This document shows, one piece after another, positions 46,186 through 58,928 of a stretch of 64,000 nt of DNA. The position numbers and the translations under genes are program-made. Source of the stretch: Lycium barbarum (Eukaryota; Streptophyta; Magnoliopsida; Solanales; Solanaceae); assembly GCF_019175385.1 (NCBI RefSeq), contig NC_083344.1, positions 29,948,231 to 30,012,230 of the forward strand. The letters are read 5' to 3'. Each line of letters starts with the position of its first letter. The stretch's first letter is position 1. The notes under the pieces were generated by a model that searched no databases, was not told where the DNA came from, and was given only the letters and a program-made list of their open reading frames with translations.

Positions 46186-46382
46186 AAGAGGTCCAAGATG
46201 AGACACAAGATCATAAGGTATGTATATTTTCTTTTATGCATTTGGGCTGTGTGTGGCCAAATTCTATTGCTATTATGTTGTGGCCCTATGAGGCATTGTT
46301 ATTATGGGCTGTTGTGACCAGATGGTAGTGCCATATTATAGGGTAAACTCTGACAAACTTTTTATAGAATCCCCGACGACTT
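46186..46382 (+). other. Short 3' untranslated region of C
   Basis: About 200 bp between the end of Pol and the palindrome. I see nothing specific in it. Confidence 0.5.
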
Positions 46383-46425
46383 AACATTTGAGGATGAATG
46401 TTCTTAAGGGGGGAACAATGTTACA
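46383..46425 (+). promoter_or_regulatory. Palindrome, polypurine tract and 7 bp stub of the 3' LTR of C
   Basis: AACATTTGAGGATGAATGTT (46383-46402) and TTAAGGGGGGAACAA precede TGTTACA (46419-46425), the first seven bases of C's LTR. G begins immediately after, with TTACA (46421-46425) as its likely target duplication. Confidence 0.85.
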
Positions 46426-49400
46426 TGTTACATCCGGCATTTTTGCATATTTGAAAAATATGAGATGACTTGGCTTGTAATGAATAAGGCCATAATTGGA
46501 CCTTAATTGGTATGAATGTGTTGGCTATGAATACATTGGTGTGGAATTACGAAAGGAGGCCAAGGGCAAAGTTGGAATTTTGGAAACTTGTGCCATGAAT
46601 TACAATTATTTAGCCAACAATTGGGCTAAAAAAAAAATAAGAAATAAGGCCCAAAAAGGGAAGGCCCAACCGGCCATATGCCCTTGACCCAAGCCCATGG
46701 AATTAATTTCCATGTGGTAATATATATTCATCTATATCCTATAGAAGCTTCAAGAAAAACAATGAACAAACAAGAGAAAGAGAGAGAGAGAGAGAGCACG
46801 GCCAAGAGGAGAAGAGAAAGAAAAGAAAGAAAAAATTTCTTGGAGCCTAATCTTGGTTCAAAAAATTCATTTCTTGTGGGATTATTACCAAGCTCAAGGT
46901 TCTCTACAACTTGGTATAATTATTTTGGCAAGAGGACAACTCTAGTGGCAAGTGAAGAACTTGAAGGAAAGGTAAGGATTCTATGCTTTTGTTATGTTAT
47001 GGAAGGTATATGTATGATGTAGTGTGTGGAAATGAATGAAAAGCATGAAAATTTTGTGTGTTGGGATGTTTTGCATGTTGGCCGTGTGCATATATATATA
47101 TATATATATTGCATGCCTATGATGACTTGAATTCATGTTGGAATCTTGTTGTAGTTAATGTGGGAATTGTATTAGAAATGAAAGTTGAAGGAATTAGTGG
47201 AAGTTGGAAAAAAATAGGTTGTGGCCGTGTGGTGTGATGTGGATAATGGAATGTGAATAAATTTTATTAGTATGTTAAATGTGTAATTGTGAAGTGAATG
47301 AAAGAGTAATGGTTTTTGTTGTTATGGAAAAATGATTATTAAGTTGTTGTAGGAAAACATGCAAGTTTATTATAATTATGTAAATGCGGAAGTGAAAGTA
47401 GGAAGATGCAAATTATGGTTATCATTGATGGAGTTGGAGGTAAGAATATGTTATGGATGTTTATGCTAAAAGATTGGAAATTGTGGATGAATTATGCCTT
47501 TGGTAGGAAGCTTGTATATTGTGTATACCTTATGTATATTTGGCGAAAACGATATGATATGTCTCCGAATCATGTTGTAATGACCTTGATAAGTGATGAA
47601 TATGAAAATGGTAAGATTGGTTTGGAAGTGTAAGGTCGGAATGAAAGATATTGTGTTATGTCGGAAAGATGGCTAGTAATGCCATATTGCATATTTTGTA
47701 ATACTTGTTGTTGTTATTGATGTTGTTGTTGGGTGCTGTGTTGATATATTAAGCCGAGCTAAGTCTCGGGGATGTTAAATATATAGGGGAAATGCTGCCA
47801 AAATTTCAGTAGGCAATTATGTGATTAAGTATGGAATCCTAAAGGCTTGAATTGACAATTGGTAAACTTGACCATTTCTAGATTCTGGACAAAATTGGAA
47901 TCGAAGCCAAGCGAGCGTAAGGCGCAATCGAGGTATGTAAAGCCTTCCCCTTTATTCTTAGGCATGTTCTAAACATGATAGGCTCGACCGCGAGCCTTAA
48001 ATACGACTCTGTTCCTCGGAATTCGAGATGGAAATCCGCTCCAATTCCTTCAGTAAGATTGAAACCATTTCCTTATAAAATGTCTTTAAAGTGAACTTTT
48101 GTATGAAACTTTCCTTAAACGGAGTCGGAATACTTCTAAATGATTATGGATGACCTCATAAGGTCTTTTATCAGTCATTTACGTATGTCGCCTCGAGTTG
48201 GTCCGAGGTGGGCCCATGGAACCCCGATACCTCTTGTATGGCCTAAATTGCCTTCTTTCTGTCCGTTTTTCACAGGCAACATCTGAACTATCATTTTGAC
48301 CATGATATGACTGTTTTTATATAAATCTTGCAAAATGGTTTTGACATCTGAAAATATGATTCTGGTGATAATCTGTCGTGCCTTCCCAAGTAGGATATAG
48401 GCGCGTATTATGAATACCATCCGAATACTCTGATTTGACTCGCCGCTTGGCATACTTCAGTTTGATTAAGTCTGTATGTGTGTGGTTTCTCATTAATCTG
48501 TTCGTGGATGTCTCAATGCTTCCTTCACTGCGTCCCGGGCCAGGTTCTGTTATCGTGCATATTCCTCTGCATTGTTCACCGCGTCCCTCGGTGTGCGGGC
48601 CGGGATCTGTTTATATCGGTATGATATTATGATCTGTGTATGGGGATGGCGGCCAGGATGGCACATTATCTGATTCTTTCTGTCCACCGCGTCCCGTACT
48701 AAGAGGGCCGGGTTCTGTTACCGCGCCCCCATGACAGGGCCGGGATCTGTATGTATGTAAGTGCTATCAGCATGTATGTAAGCACATGACTCTGTATGAT
48801 TCTGTATGACTCTGCATGCATAATTCTGTCCGGCACAAGTCTGTCTGTCCGTATGTATTGTGATTCTGTCTGTCCGTATGTATTATGATTCTGTCTGTCA
48901 GTCTGGACCATGATTCTGTCTGTCCTTCTGGATTATGACTCTGTCCGGTATACTTCCGTCTGTCTGTTCGACTTATGATGCTGTCTATTATATTTCAGTG
49001 TTTCTGGTCCAGATTATGATTATGTTTAATACATTTCCGCTTTACATACTCGGTACATTTTTCGTACTGACCCCCGGTTCTTCGGGGGCTGCGTTACATG
49101 CCCGCAGGTACAGACGCACCTGGAGATACACCGCCAGTCTAGGACTCAGATTCTGCTATTTTGAAGAGCTCCTTTGATCCGAAGCGAATACTTTTGGTAT
49201 ATATCTTCTGACATCTGTATATTCTGTATGTATGATAATTCTGGGTACGGCGGGGCCCTGTCCCGTTATCTGATTCTGTATGTCTGTTAGAGGCCTGTAG
49301 ATATGTATGTGGGTTACGGGTTGCTACGATTCGGGTAGGTACGTACGATTTTGTGACTCTGTCTGTTATGTTAGCCTCATCGGCTTATATGTAATTTCAG

Positions 49401-49565
49401 TATGTTCGGATATGTGTACGTTATAGCGCGCGCTGCATTTGTATTGGCTTAAGTTTGTATACAGCTGGTGTGAATTATCTGTCTGATGCGCCAATTCTGG
49501 TAGGTAGGTACGTATGGGTATCCAGTTAGGATACCAGTCGCGGCCCACGGGGTTGGGTCGTGACA
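46426..49565 (+). repeat. 5' LTR of G
   Basis: A 3,140 bp LTR. U3 start homologous to A's, including an open frame that aligns with A's U3 frame; (GA)n at 46777-46796; GGAAAGGTAAGG near 46965-46976; (TA)n at 47091-47110; core module 47778-47810 with a decayed palindrome; acceptor-like TTTCTAG to 47881; CGAGGTATGTAAAG (GT at 47933); CCGCGTCCC/GGGCCGG units (48525-48750); CTGTCTGTCCGTATG array (48790-48990); hairpin block; GGGTCGTGACA terminus. Confidence 0.93.
49050..49107 (+). promoter_or_regulatory. Three-hairpin block in G 5' LTR
   Basis: TCGGTAC/GTACTGA (one G-U pair where A has A-U), CCCCC/GGGGG around GGTTCTTC, and GCTGCG/CGCAG. All three stems remain pairable in RNA. Confidence 0.62.
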
Positions 49566-49569
49566 GAAG

Positions 49570-49581
49570 TGGTATCAGAGC
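49570..49581 (+). other. Primer binding site of G
   Basis: TGGTATCAGAGC four bases after the LTR; exact. Confidence 0.92.
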
Positions 49582-49724
49582 GGTTAGTCCTCGGTATGTC
49601 TACAGGCCGTGTCTAGTAGAGTCTTGTTTATCGGTGTGTTGTGCACCACATCTATAAACAGGAGGCTACAGGGCATCTAGGATGTTACCCTTCTTTGAAT
49701 CTTAGATCGTGCGATAGAACTGTA

Positions 49725-49742
49725 TTTGTTATGTTTTCAGCG
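49725..49742 (+). other. 3' splice-like site before gag in G
   Basis: TTTGTTATGTTTTCAG ends at 49740; two bases (CG) separate it from the ATG at 49743. Confidence 0.52.
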
Positions 49743-49792
49743 ATGCCTCCGAAGAAGGCAACAGCTGCCCAGAAGGGCAAAGTGGGGGTTGA

Positions 49793-52700
49793 TGTCACAC
49801 CCTAACCTTATTAGGGTGTGATGGGCACCCGGCCCCATATACGGAGCCGAGCGAACCCACAGACTCTGATTACACACCTAATTCCTTGGGATCTATCAAA
49901 TCAAATACAAGTAAAATACATATTAAGCTGTCAAAATTTTCCTCTTACCGATCAAGATTAAACAAAAATCTGTAAACATATGAAGTTTACTACATAACAC
50001 AAAATAACGTATCGGCTGATGGAGCCGCTTACAGACTGATAACCATTACCCACGACGCTGTCTGCAAAGTCTCTAATACTGATCAGACATCACAGCATAC
50101 ATACTCTGACTCGGCAGCACTCCTGGAGGAAATGGAGCCCGCCAATCCACTGGATCATCTTCAGCTAACCTCGTCTATCCATATGTGGGTACCTGCGCGG
50201 CATGAAACGCAGCCCCCGAAGAACAGGGGGTCAGTACGGAATATGTACTGAGTATGTAAGGCATGAGTACAGAAAACAGAACCATAACTGAAACAGATAG
50301 AACAACATACCAATAGCTTATCCAGATTACCAAACACTTACTATTTTTCTTTTCTAGACACGAATCATATTTACTCATCTCGTATGCCAGACGAAATACA
50401 GAACATACAAATTGCTCAAATGATCTCATATATCAAACGGAACACAGAATATACGGAAGGTCGGAATACTTACTCTCAAAATCCAAGTCATGCATATCGG
50501 AATCGGATATCATATCATATACGCGGTAGCCCCGGGGACATATACCACGCCGGGAACCGGACACATCACATCACACATACGGTAACCTCGGGGACAAATA
50601 ACACGTCGAGGAACCGGTGAACAATGCCAAAGAATGCGCACAATAACATAGGAACGTGGTCGCCACTCCTGTCTTTGGCGCCACAACATATCATACTTCA
50701 GAAGATTTTCTCCGATCCCCGTCACACATCACAACATAACCACGGCACCCGGGGGCGGACAGATAACACAGTACCCCGAGCCCGGACACATCATACTTCG
50801 TAATATATCCTCGGTAACCGGGGACGGACATATAGCACAGTACCCCGGAACCGGACACATCATACTTCAGAATTCATATATGGAACCCGGCCTTCAGCAG
50901 AGGACTCGGTGAACCATCCGCACGATACATACCGGCCCGGGACTCGGTGAAAGGAGTCATAACATATGCACGAGCAGAATAGTGCGAAACCATACGCACA
51001 CAAATCAGGATCCGAGACACAACATACTTATATACAAACATGCTTATCGACATATGAAGGTTCATAACAAGTTTCGGGTCAATAGGAGTTAGTATACAAA
51101 AGTTACGAGCGTTTGAAGTACAGAACGCTCTACAATCATTTCAGAAGCCTTTCCTGGAAAACCAAAGCCGTAATCGGGTTAACTACCTTTTAGACATGAT
51201 TATGGATCAAAGCAAATAGAACTCTTGGAATCGTACGTATGTATCAAAGACTGTCAAAGACTCGCTGGAATCATCAAACGTGCCATCAGACTTACAGAAT
51301 CCTTTTAGAGACATATTCCGTGGAAGTTAGAGACATTAAATCTTTGGAACTCTTTTAGAAACACATTTCTTTATACTTATCTCGTTACTGAATCGTATCA
51401 TGGGCTCGATCATGTCAGACATACCTATATCAGAAGTGACTCAGAATCGTAGGCAGACTCAAGAACATATTAAACAGAACTTCAGAGGCAAATCCCCTTC
51501 GAGTATCATATGGACCAAATCAAATATAACTTTTAGGGTCTTATGTACATACCAAAGTATATTAAAGACTCAGTGGAATAGTTAAACGTACTATCGTTGG
51601 AAATCAAGATGTTAATCATACCAATTATCTTTCGAATGCCGTTTAGAACATATGAAATAAAGCTTTGGACATTTACACATACAGAACTTTTTATGGACAA
51701 AACTCAGAATTCAAGAGTAGAATTTCCCCGAAGTACATATCGTATCATACCTTATGTTGCTCTAAAACATGCCAAAAGAAAAGAAGGGTAAGCCTTACAT
51801 ACCTGTGCCGCGACAAACTAGTTACGCTTGTTCACCCAACTCGTTAATCTACATGCAAGAGAATTCATCCATCCATTAGTTCCATTATCATATACTTGCT
51901 TTAACCTTTCAAGCACATTCACTTATATTCTGCAGGAATTTCGGCAGCACGTCCCCTGTAAATATACCAACCCCGAGAATATGGCTCGGCCCCAAATCAA
52001 CAATAGCACACCCGAGAATTCAATTCGGCCAATTGTCAACATTCCGGGAATTCAACCCGGTCAAATTATCAATAACAATACCAACATTTATATTTCAACT
52101 TCAATAATCAATTCAAAATGTATACCAATATTAGTAATTTCTTCCATAATCCACGAATGATTTCAACTTCATGTCAAATCATGCAACTTTCATTTTTCCA
52201 TCATGAACTTCACAACACAGCAACTAAAACATTAATTAGGATCAATTCACTTCAACTTACCAAATCACCCATTATTCGGCCACAACAATTACATGCATAT
52301 TTTCATAAATTTTTCCTTTCATTTCTATTCATTACAACAACAACCAATATACTACATAAAATTAGTCCAACTTTTCTATACAACAAGGCATATCCACGGC
52401 CAATACCAAACATATACACGACCACTTACAACACCCACAATCCATACGTTAACAACATCATTTTTCACAAATACAAGAAACCATGTTCATATCACATTCA
52501 CTTCTAAAACAACCCATAACAATTCCCACTTCTACTTGAATCATTAACCTTCATTTTCATCATAGAGCCCACACAACAACAACAATAAAATTGCTAAATA
52601 AAATTAATTCATTTGTTCTACTCCATGGAACCATATTCGGCCAACACCCTACATACATATTTCCATGAATCTCACCCTTTTCTACATACCACAACATACA

Positions 52701-53588
52701 TAAACCATTCATAACACATAAAAGAGATTGAATGCATACCTTTACACTTGATTTTCCAACTTTGGCTAGGGTTATAATACCTTCCAAAAAGACGTTTTAT
52801 TTGCTTCAACGCTCATACCACGTCGTAGAGAACCTTCAAATTAGTGGAAATACTTGAAGAAAATTATTTTTGATCCAATACTTCAAGGCTTCTCTTTTTG
52901 TTTTTTTTTTTCCTTTTTTCTCTCTTTGGCCGTCCCCTCTCCTCTTCTTGTTTTCCTTTTTCTCAAATTTTTCTTGAACCAAATGGAGAATTCATATATA
53001 TATATATATATGTCTTCCCCCACTTCCACATATTTACACTTAGGTCCTTCAAGATAATAAATAGGGTTACTTGTCCACCTTCTCCATTGTTCTTGAACTT
53101 TGCATAATGAGTAAGGAACACTAATTTCTTGTTTGTTTTTTTTTTTTTTTTCTTCTAGAATTCCCTCCAAAATACAAATATCACCATTTATCTTGTGATG
53201 TACACTTTAGTTCACCTATATTTACATTTTGCCCCCTTTGCTTATGAAAAGGCCACATGTCCCTTTCTTTATTATTATTATTATTATTTTCTAGAATTTT
53301 CTTGAAAATTTAAGCAATATGGCCGGCCACCTTGGGCCATTCCAAGAATTTTCTTGAGTTTCGTGAAATTACCATTTTACCCCTAACCTTTCCACGAATT
53401 TACCATGAACTCCCTTGCGAATTTTTCTTTTTACCCTTGGCCTCCTTCCATATTTTCATACTAATAATATTCATAAATACTGTTTATAACAACTCGTCCA
53501 TTAAAATATTTTTTTTGGAAATGGTCTCGCCCCTAACTTTCCACGACGACTTTGAAATTTCCAAACGTACAAGATACGGGCTATAACA
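49793..53588 (-). repeat. 3' LTR of H (left)
   Basis: TGTCACACCC to GCTATAACA. Minus-strand landmarks: (TA)n near 52994-53011; core module 51934-51968; GGTATGTAAGG splice-like site near 51795-51802; degenerate GGGAACCGGACACATC units 50525-50880; hairpin block 50193-50251. Long AT-rich frames such as 52118-52507 occur in both LTRs and are not taken as genes. Confidence 0.93.
50193..50251 (-). promoter_or_regulatory. Three-hairpin block in H (second copy 55543-55601)
   Basis: On the minus strand: TCAGTAC/GTACTGA with loop ATATTCC, CCCCC/GGGGG around TGTTCTT, CTGCG/CGCAG. All three stems are perfect in both LTRs. Confidence 0.65.
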
Positions 53589-53626
53589 CCCTCCCCCCCC
53601 CTTTAGAACATTCGTCCTCGAATGTT
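53589..53626 (-). promoter_or_regulatory. Polypurine tract and palindrome of H
   Basis: In minus sense, AACATTCG-AGGA-CGAATGTT (53607-53626) then a long G-run (53589-53604) abutting the LTR. A separate C-run of about 19 lies at 53837-53855. Confidence 0.87.
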
Positions 53627-55127
53627 CAACTTACCCTATGGGGTCTTGTAACACTTCGGGAGGGGGTTTCTTTTATGATTGCCCTTTTCCTTCATACCTA
53701 TTCCATATCTTTTATCCTACCTTCCTCATTATCGAGCCCCTGAATCCTTACACAAATCCTTATTCCATGTTATGGGTTTCTTTTTCTAGTAATTGAAAAT
53801 ATTGCGACCCTTCGTTGTCTCAAGATAATATGGTTTCCCCCCCCCCCCCCCCCCCTTTAGGGGGTTCCTCATATGCCAACAATCCTCCTATGAAGTCTTC
53901 ATTTATACGTTATCCCTTACCTTCCTCCAACTTTATGCCTGCATACCGAAAACCTCTTATCGTACATTCTTCCTTTACTTTCTGTCTACGTCGTCATTTT
54001 GTCCATATTTCCTATACTTTTCCATCCACAACTCGCCCTTTTACTTGCTTGGTCCACCTACCCGTGATTCTTCCTTAATTGCACTTTTGTGCTGTAACTG
54101 TACATCCATATTTCTCCAGCGTTCCGCTGTTCTTGCCCTCGACACAGAATCCTTACTCTCCTTATCCTTACTTATACATCATCATAGCTACATACTTGTT
54201 CTTCTATGAATCTCTCATCTTAACATTATTACAGGCTTAAGCATTCTTCTTGCTCACTTCGTATCCAGCCATCCCATATACCATAGTTTCACTTAGGTTA
54301 CTCTAGGTTTCCATTTGTTCCTTTAAATTTTAATTTTGCAAAATTTTCCCAATTACTTCCCAGGGGGGTCACCCATCCTGAAATTGCTCCCACCTGAGCA
54401 CGCTTAACCTCGAATCTTTAGTGGAATCTGATGCCTTAATGCTGATATTTTCGGGTCCACTTTCTCGCAGGACCTTTACTACATGATTCGAGACTGATCG
54501 AGGTCTTACAGATCCCGAGGCACCCTCGTGGCACGTCTTTTCTTTCACAATTACCATTTTACCCTTTTGGCCCTCAGTGCTCACTTTTCACTTTCTTATG
54601 TAATTACCTCTCATTCTGGGTTCCCAGACCCTTGCTGATAACAGATACACCCTCGTCGCCATTATTTTATAGATGTCCTGATATCAGTCTGTTCGAATTT
54701 CCTACTCACCGCTTTTACATAATAATCGGCAGCAGAATTAATTATAAACTTTCTGAGCCCTCCGTCAGACCTTGTTGTTCTTATATTATCCTCATGTGCA
54801 CAGCAAATACCAATAACACCCTACAGAACATACAACTATACCACATTCTGGCAATCTGGAACTGCCAATTCCAGATAACAGATCAAATACGTCAATACTT
54901 ACCCTTGTGACTTTCGATATTGCTACTTACCATTTTTCGTCGTATGTAAGACTCACATAAGGAATTTCATTTCCTATAATTTGGCTCTATCGCACGATCT
55001 ATGACAGAAGGAAGGTCAAGAACCCCTAAATGCCCTGTAGCCTCCTGTTTATAAATGTGGCCGGCTTTACACCATAAACAGGACTCTACTGGACACGACT
55101 TTGCAGACAACCCCACAGACAGACCTC
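53627..55127 (-). other. Non-coding interior of H
   Basis: No coding frame on either strand. The end near the primer site (54985-55127, minus) still resembles the 5' leader of A and G, including a TAGATCGTGCGATAGAG stretch. After that the sequence is unrelated to gag-pol and contains the 5S-like segment at 54353-54413. Confidence 0.7.
54353..54413 (-). promoter_or_regulatory. 5S rRNA-like internal promoter segment in H
   Basis: The minus strand reads CGAGGTTAAGCGTGCTCAG, then GGATGGGTGACCCCCCTGGG about 15 bases later. This matches the 3' two-thirds of plant 5S rRNA (GAAGTTAAGCGTGCT...GGATGGGTGACCTCCTGGGAAG), which holds the Pol III internal control region. An upstream CATCAGATTCC also resembles the 5S CATCAGAACTCC. 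It is partial and diverged, so it is not a 5S gene. Confidence 0.72.
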
Positions 55128-55139
55128 GCTCTGATACCA
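55128..55139 (-). other. Primer binding site of H
   Basis: Minus-strand TGGTATCAGAGC, exact, beside the right LTR. Confidence 0.92.
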
Positions 55140-55142
55140 CTT

Positions 55143-58100
55143 TGTCACACCCTAACCTTATTAGGGTGTGATGGGCACCCGGCCCCATATACGGAGCCGA
55201 GCGAACCCGCAGACTCTGATTACACACCTAATTCCTTGGGATCCATCAAATCAAATACAAGTAAAATACATATTAAGCTGTCAAAATTTTCCTCTTACCG
55301 ATCAAGATTAAACAAAAATCTGTAAACATATGAAGTTTACTACATAACACAAAATAACGTATCGGCTGATGGAGCCGCTTACAGACTGACAACCATTACC
55401 CACGACGCTGTCTGCAAAGTCTCTAATACTGATCAGACATCACAGCATACATACTCTGACTCGGCAGCACTCCTGGAGGAAATGGAGCCCGCCAATCCAC
55501 TGGATCATCTTCAGCTAACCTCGTCTATCCATATGTGGGTACCTGCGCGGCATGAAACGCAGCCCCCGAAGAACAGGGGGTCAGTACGGAATATGTACTG
55601 AGTATGTAAGGCATGAGTACAGAAAACAGAACCATAACTGAAACAGATAGAACAACATACCAATAGCTTATCCAGATTACCAAACACTTACTATTTTTCT
55701 TTTCTAGACACGAATCATATTTACTCATCTCGTATGCCAGACGGAAAACAGAACATACAAATTGCTCAAATGATCTCATATATCAAACGGAACACAGAAT
55801 ATACGGAAGGTCAGAATGCTTACTCTCCAAATCCAAGTCACGCATATCGGAATCGGATATCATATCATATACGCGGTAGCCCCGGGGACATATACCACGC
55901 CGGGAACCGGACACATCACATCACACATACGGTAACCTCGGGGACAAATAACACACCGAGGAACCGGTGAACAATGCCAAAGAATGCGCACAATAACATA
56001 GGAACGTGGTCGCCACTCCTGTCTTTGGCGCCACAACATATCATACTTCGGAAGATTTTCTCCGATCTCCGTCACACATCACAACATAACCACGGCACCC
56101 GGGGGCGGACAGATAACACAACACCCCGAGCTCGGACACATCATACTTCGTAATATATCCTCGGTAACCGGGGACGGACATATAGCACAGTACCCCGGAA
56201 CCGGACACATCATACTTCGGAATTCATATATGGAACCCGGCCTTCAGCAGAGGACTCGGTGAACCATCCGCACGATACATACCGGCCCGGGACTCGGTGA
56301 AAGGAGTCATAACATATGCACGAGCAGAATAGTGCGAAACCATACGCACACAAGTCAGGATCCGAGACACAACATACTTATATACAAACATGCTTATCGA
56401 CATATGAAGGTTCAGAACAAGTTTCGGGTCAATCGGAGTTAGTATACAAAAGTTACGAGCGTTTGATGTACAGAACACTCTACAATCATTTCAGAAGCCT
56501 TTCTTGGAAAACCAAAGTCGTAATCGGGTTAACTACCTTTTAGACATGATTATGGATCAAACCAAATAGAACTCTTGGAATCGTACGTACGTATCAAAGA
56601 CTGTCAAAGACTCGCAGGAATCATCAAACGTGCCATCAGACTTACAGAATCCTTTTAGAGACTTATTCCGTGGAAGTTAGAGACATTAAATCTTCGAAAC
56701 TCTTTTAGAAACACATTTCTTTATACTTCTCTCGTTACTGAATCGTATCATGGGCTCGATCATGTCAGACATACCTATATCAGAAGTGACTCAGAATCGT
56801 AGGCAGACTCAAGAACATATTAAACAGAACTTCAGAGGCAAATCCCCTTCGAGTATCATATGGACCAAATCAAATATAACTTTTAGGGTCTTATGTACAT
56901 ACCAAAGTATATTAAAGACTCAGTGGAATAGTTAAACGTACTATCGTTGGAAATCAAGATGTTAATCATACCAATTATCTTTCGAATGCCGTTTAGAACA
57001 TATCAAATAAAGCTTTGGACATTTACACACACAGAACTTTTTAGGGACAAAACTCAGAATTCAAGAGTAGAATTTCCCCGAAGTACATATCGTATCATAC
57101 CTTACGTTGCTCTAAGACATGCCAAAAGAAAAGAAGGGTAAGCCTTACATACCTATGCCGCGACCAACTAGTTACGCTTGTTCACCCAACTCGTTAATCT
57201 ACATGCAAGAGAATTCATCCATCCATTAGTTCCATTATTATATACTTGCTTTAACCTTTCAAGCACATTCACTTATATTCTGCCGGAATTTCGGCAGCAC
57301 CTCCCCTGTAAATATACCAACCCCGAGAATATGGCTCGGCCCCAAATCAACAACAGCACACCCGAGAATTCAATTCGGCCAATTGTCAACATTCCGGGAA
57401 TTCAACCCGGCTAAATTATCAATAACAATACCAACATTTATATTTCAACTTCAATAATCAATTCAAAATGTATACCAATATTAGTAATTTCTTCCATAAT
57501 CCACGAATGATTTCAACTTCATGTCAAATCATGCAACTTTCATTTTTCCATCATGAACTTCACAACACAGCAACTAAAACATTAATTAGGATCAATTCAC
57601 TTCAACTTACCAAATCACCCATTATTCGGCCACAACAATTACATGCATATTTTCATAAATTTTTCCTTTCATTTCTATTCATTACAACAACAACCAATAT
57701 ACTACATAAAATTAGTCCAACTTTTCTATACAACAAGGCATATCCACGGCCAATACCAAACATATACACGACCACTTACAACACCCATAATCCATACGTT
57801 AACAACATCATTTTTCACAAATACAAGAAACCATGTTCATATCACATTCACTTCTAAAACAACCCATAACAATTCCCACTTCTACTTGAATCATTAACCT
57901 TCATTTTCATCATAGAGCCCACACAACAACAACAATAAAATTGCTAAATAAAATTAATTCATTTGTTCTACTCCATGGAACCATATTCGGCCAACACCCT
58001 ACATACATATTTCCATGAATCTCACCCTTTTCTACATACCACAACATACATAAACCATTCATAACACATAAAAGAGATTGAATGCATACCTTTATACTTG

Positions 58101-58928
58101 ATTTTCCAACTTTGGCTAGGGTTATAATACCTTCCAAAAAGACGTTTTATTTGCTCCAACGCTCATACCACGTCGTAGAGAACCTTCAAATTAGTGGAAA
58201 TACTTGAAGAAAATTATTTTTGATCCAATACTTCAAGGCTTCTCTTTTTTTTTTTTTCCTTTTTTCTCTCTTTGGCCGTCCCCTCTCCTCTTCTTTTTTT
58301 CCTTTTTCTCAAATTTTTCTTGAACCAAATGGAGACTTCGTATATATATATATGTCTTCCCCCACTTCCACATATTTACACTTAGGTCCTTCAAGATAAT
58401 AAATAGGGTTACTTGTCCCCCTTCTCCATTGTTCTTGAACTTTCCATAATGAGTAAGGAAGACTAATTTCTTGTTTGTTTGTTTGTTTTTTTCTTCTAGA
58501 ATTCCCTCCAAAATACAAATATCACCATTTATCTTGTGATGTACACTTTAGTTCAACTATATTTACACTTTACCCCTTTGCTTATGAAATGGCCATATGT
58601 CCCTTTCTTTATTGTTATTATTATTATTTTCTAGAATTTTCTTGAAAATTTAAGCAATATGGCCGGCCACCTTGGGCCATTCCAAGAATTTTCTTGAGTT
58701 TCGTGAAATTACCATTTTACCCCTAACCTTTCCATGAATTTACCATGAACTCCCTTGCGAATTTTTCTTTTTACCCTTGGCCTCCTTCCATATTTTCATA
58801 CTAATAATATTCATAAATACTGTTTATAACAACTCGTCCATTAAAATAATTTTTTTGGAAATGGTCTCGCCCTTAACTTTCCACGACGACTTTGAAATTT
58901 CCAAACGTACAAGATACAGGCTATAACA
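55143..58928 (-). repeat. 5' LTR of H (right)
   Basis: A 3,786 bp LTR from TGTCACACCC to GCTATAACA with the same landmarks as the left copy: core module 57282-57318, donor-like site with GT at 57152-57151, hairpin block 55543-55601. It differs from the left LTR mainly by scattered substitutions and by poly-T and (TA)n lengths. Confidence 0.93.

Larger units (their letters stand above)
49793..58928 (-). mobile_element. Element H: coding-free LTR retrotransposon inside G's gag
   Basis: Two LTRs of 3,796 and 3,786 bp, near-identical, flank only 1,554 bp of interior. The polypurine tract beside the left LTR and the primer site beside the right one show minus orientation. Target duplications are imperfect (GTTGA before, GCGGA after), but removing H plus one copy leaves G's gag in phase. 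With no coding capacity this is a large retrotransposon derivative, and the high LTR similarity makes it one of the youngest insertions in the window. Confidence 0.92.

Noticed and set aside
52118..52507. 129-codon open frame repeated exactly at 57468-57857
   Set aside because: Part of the near-identical LTRs of H; rich in Thr, Asn, His and Ile from AT-rich DNA, no motif, and antisense to H.
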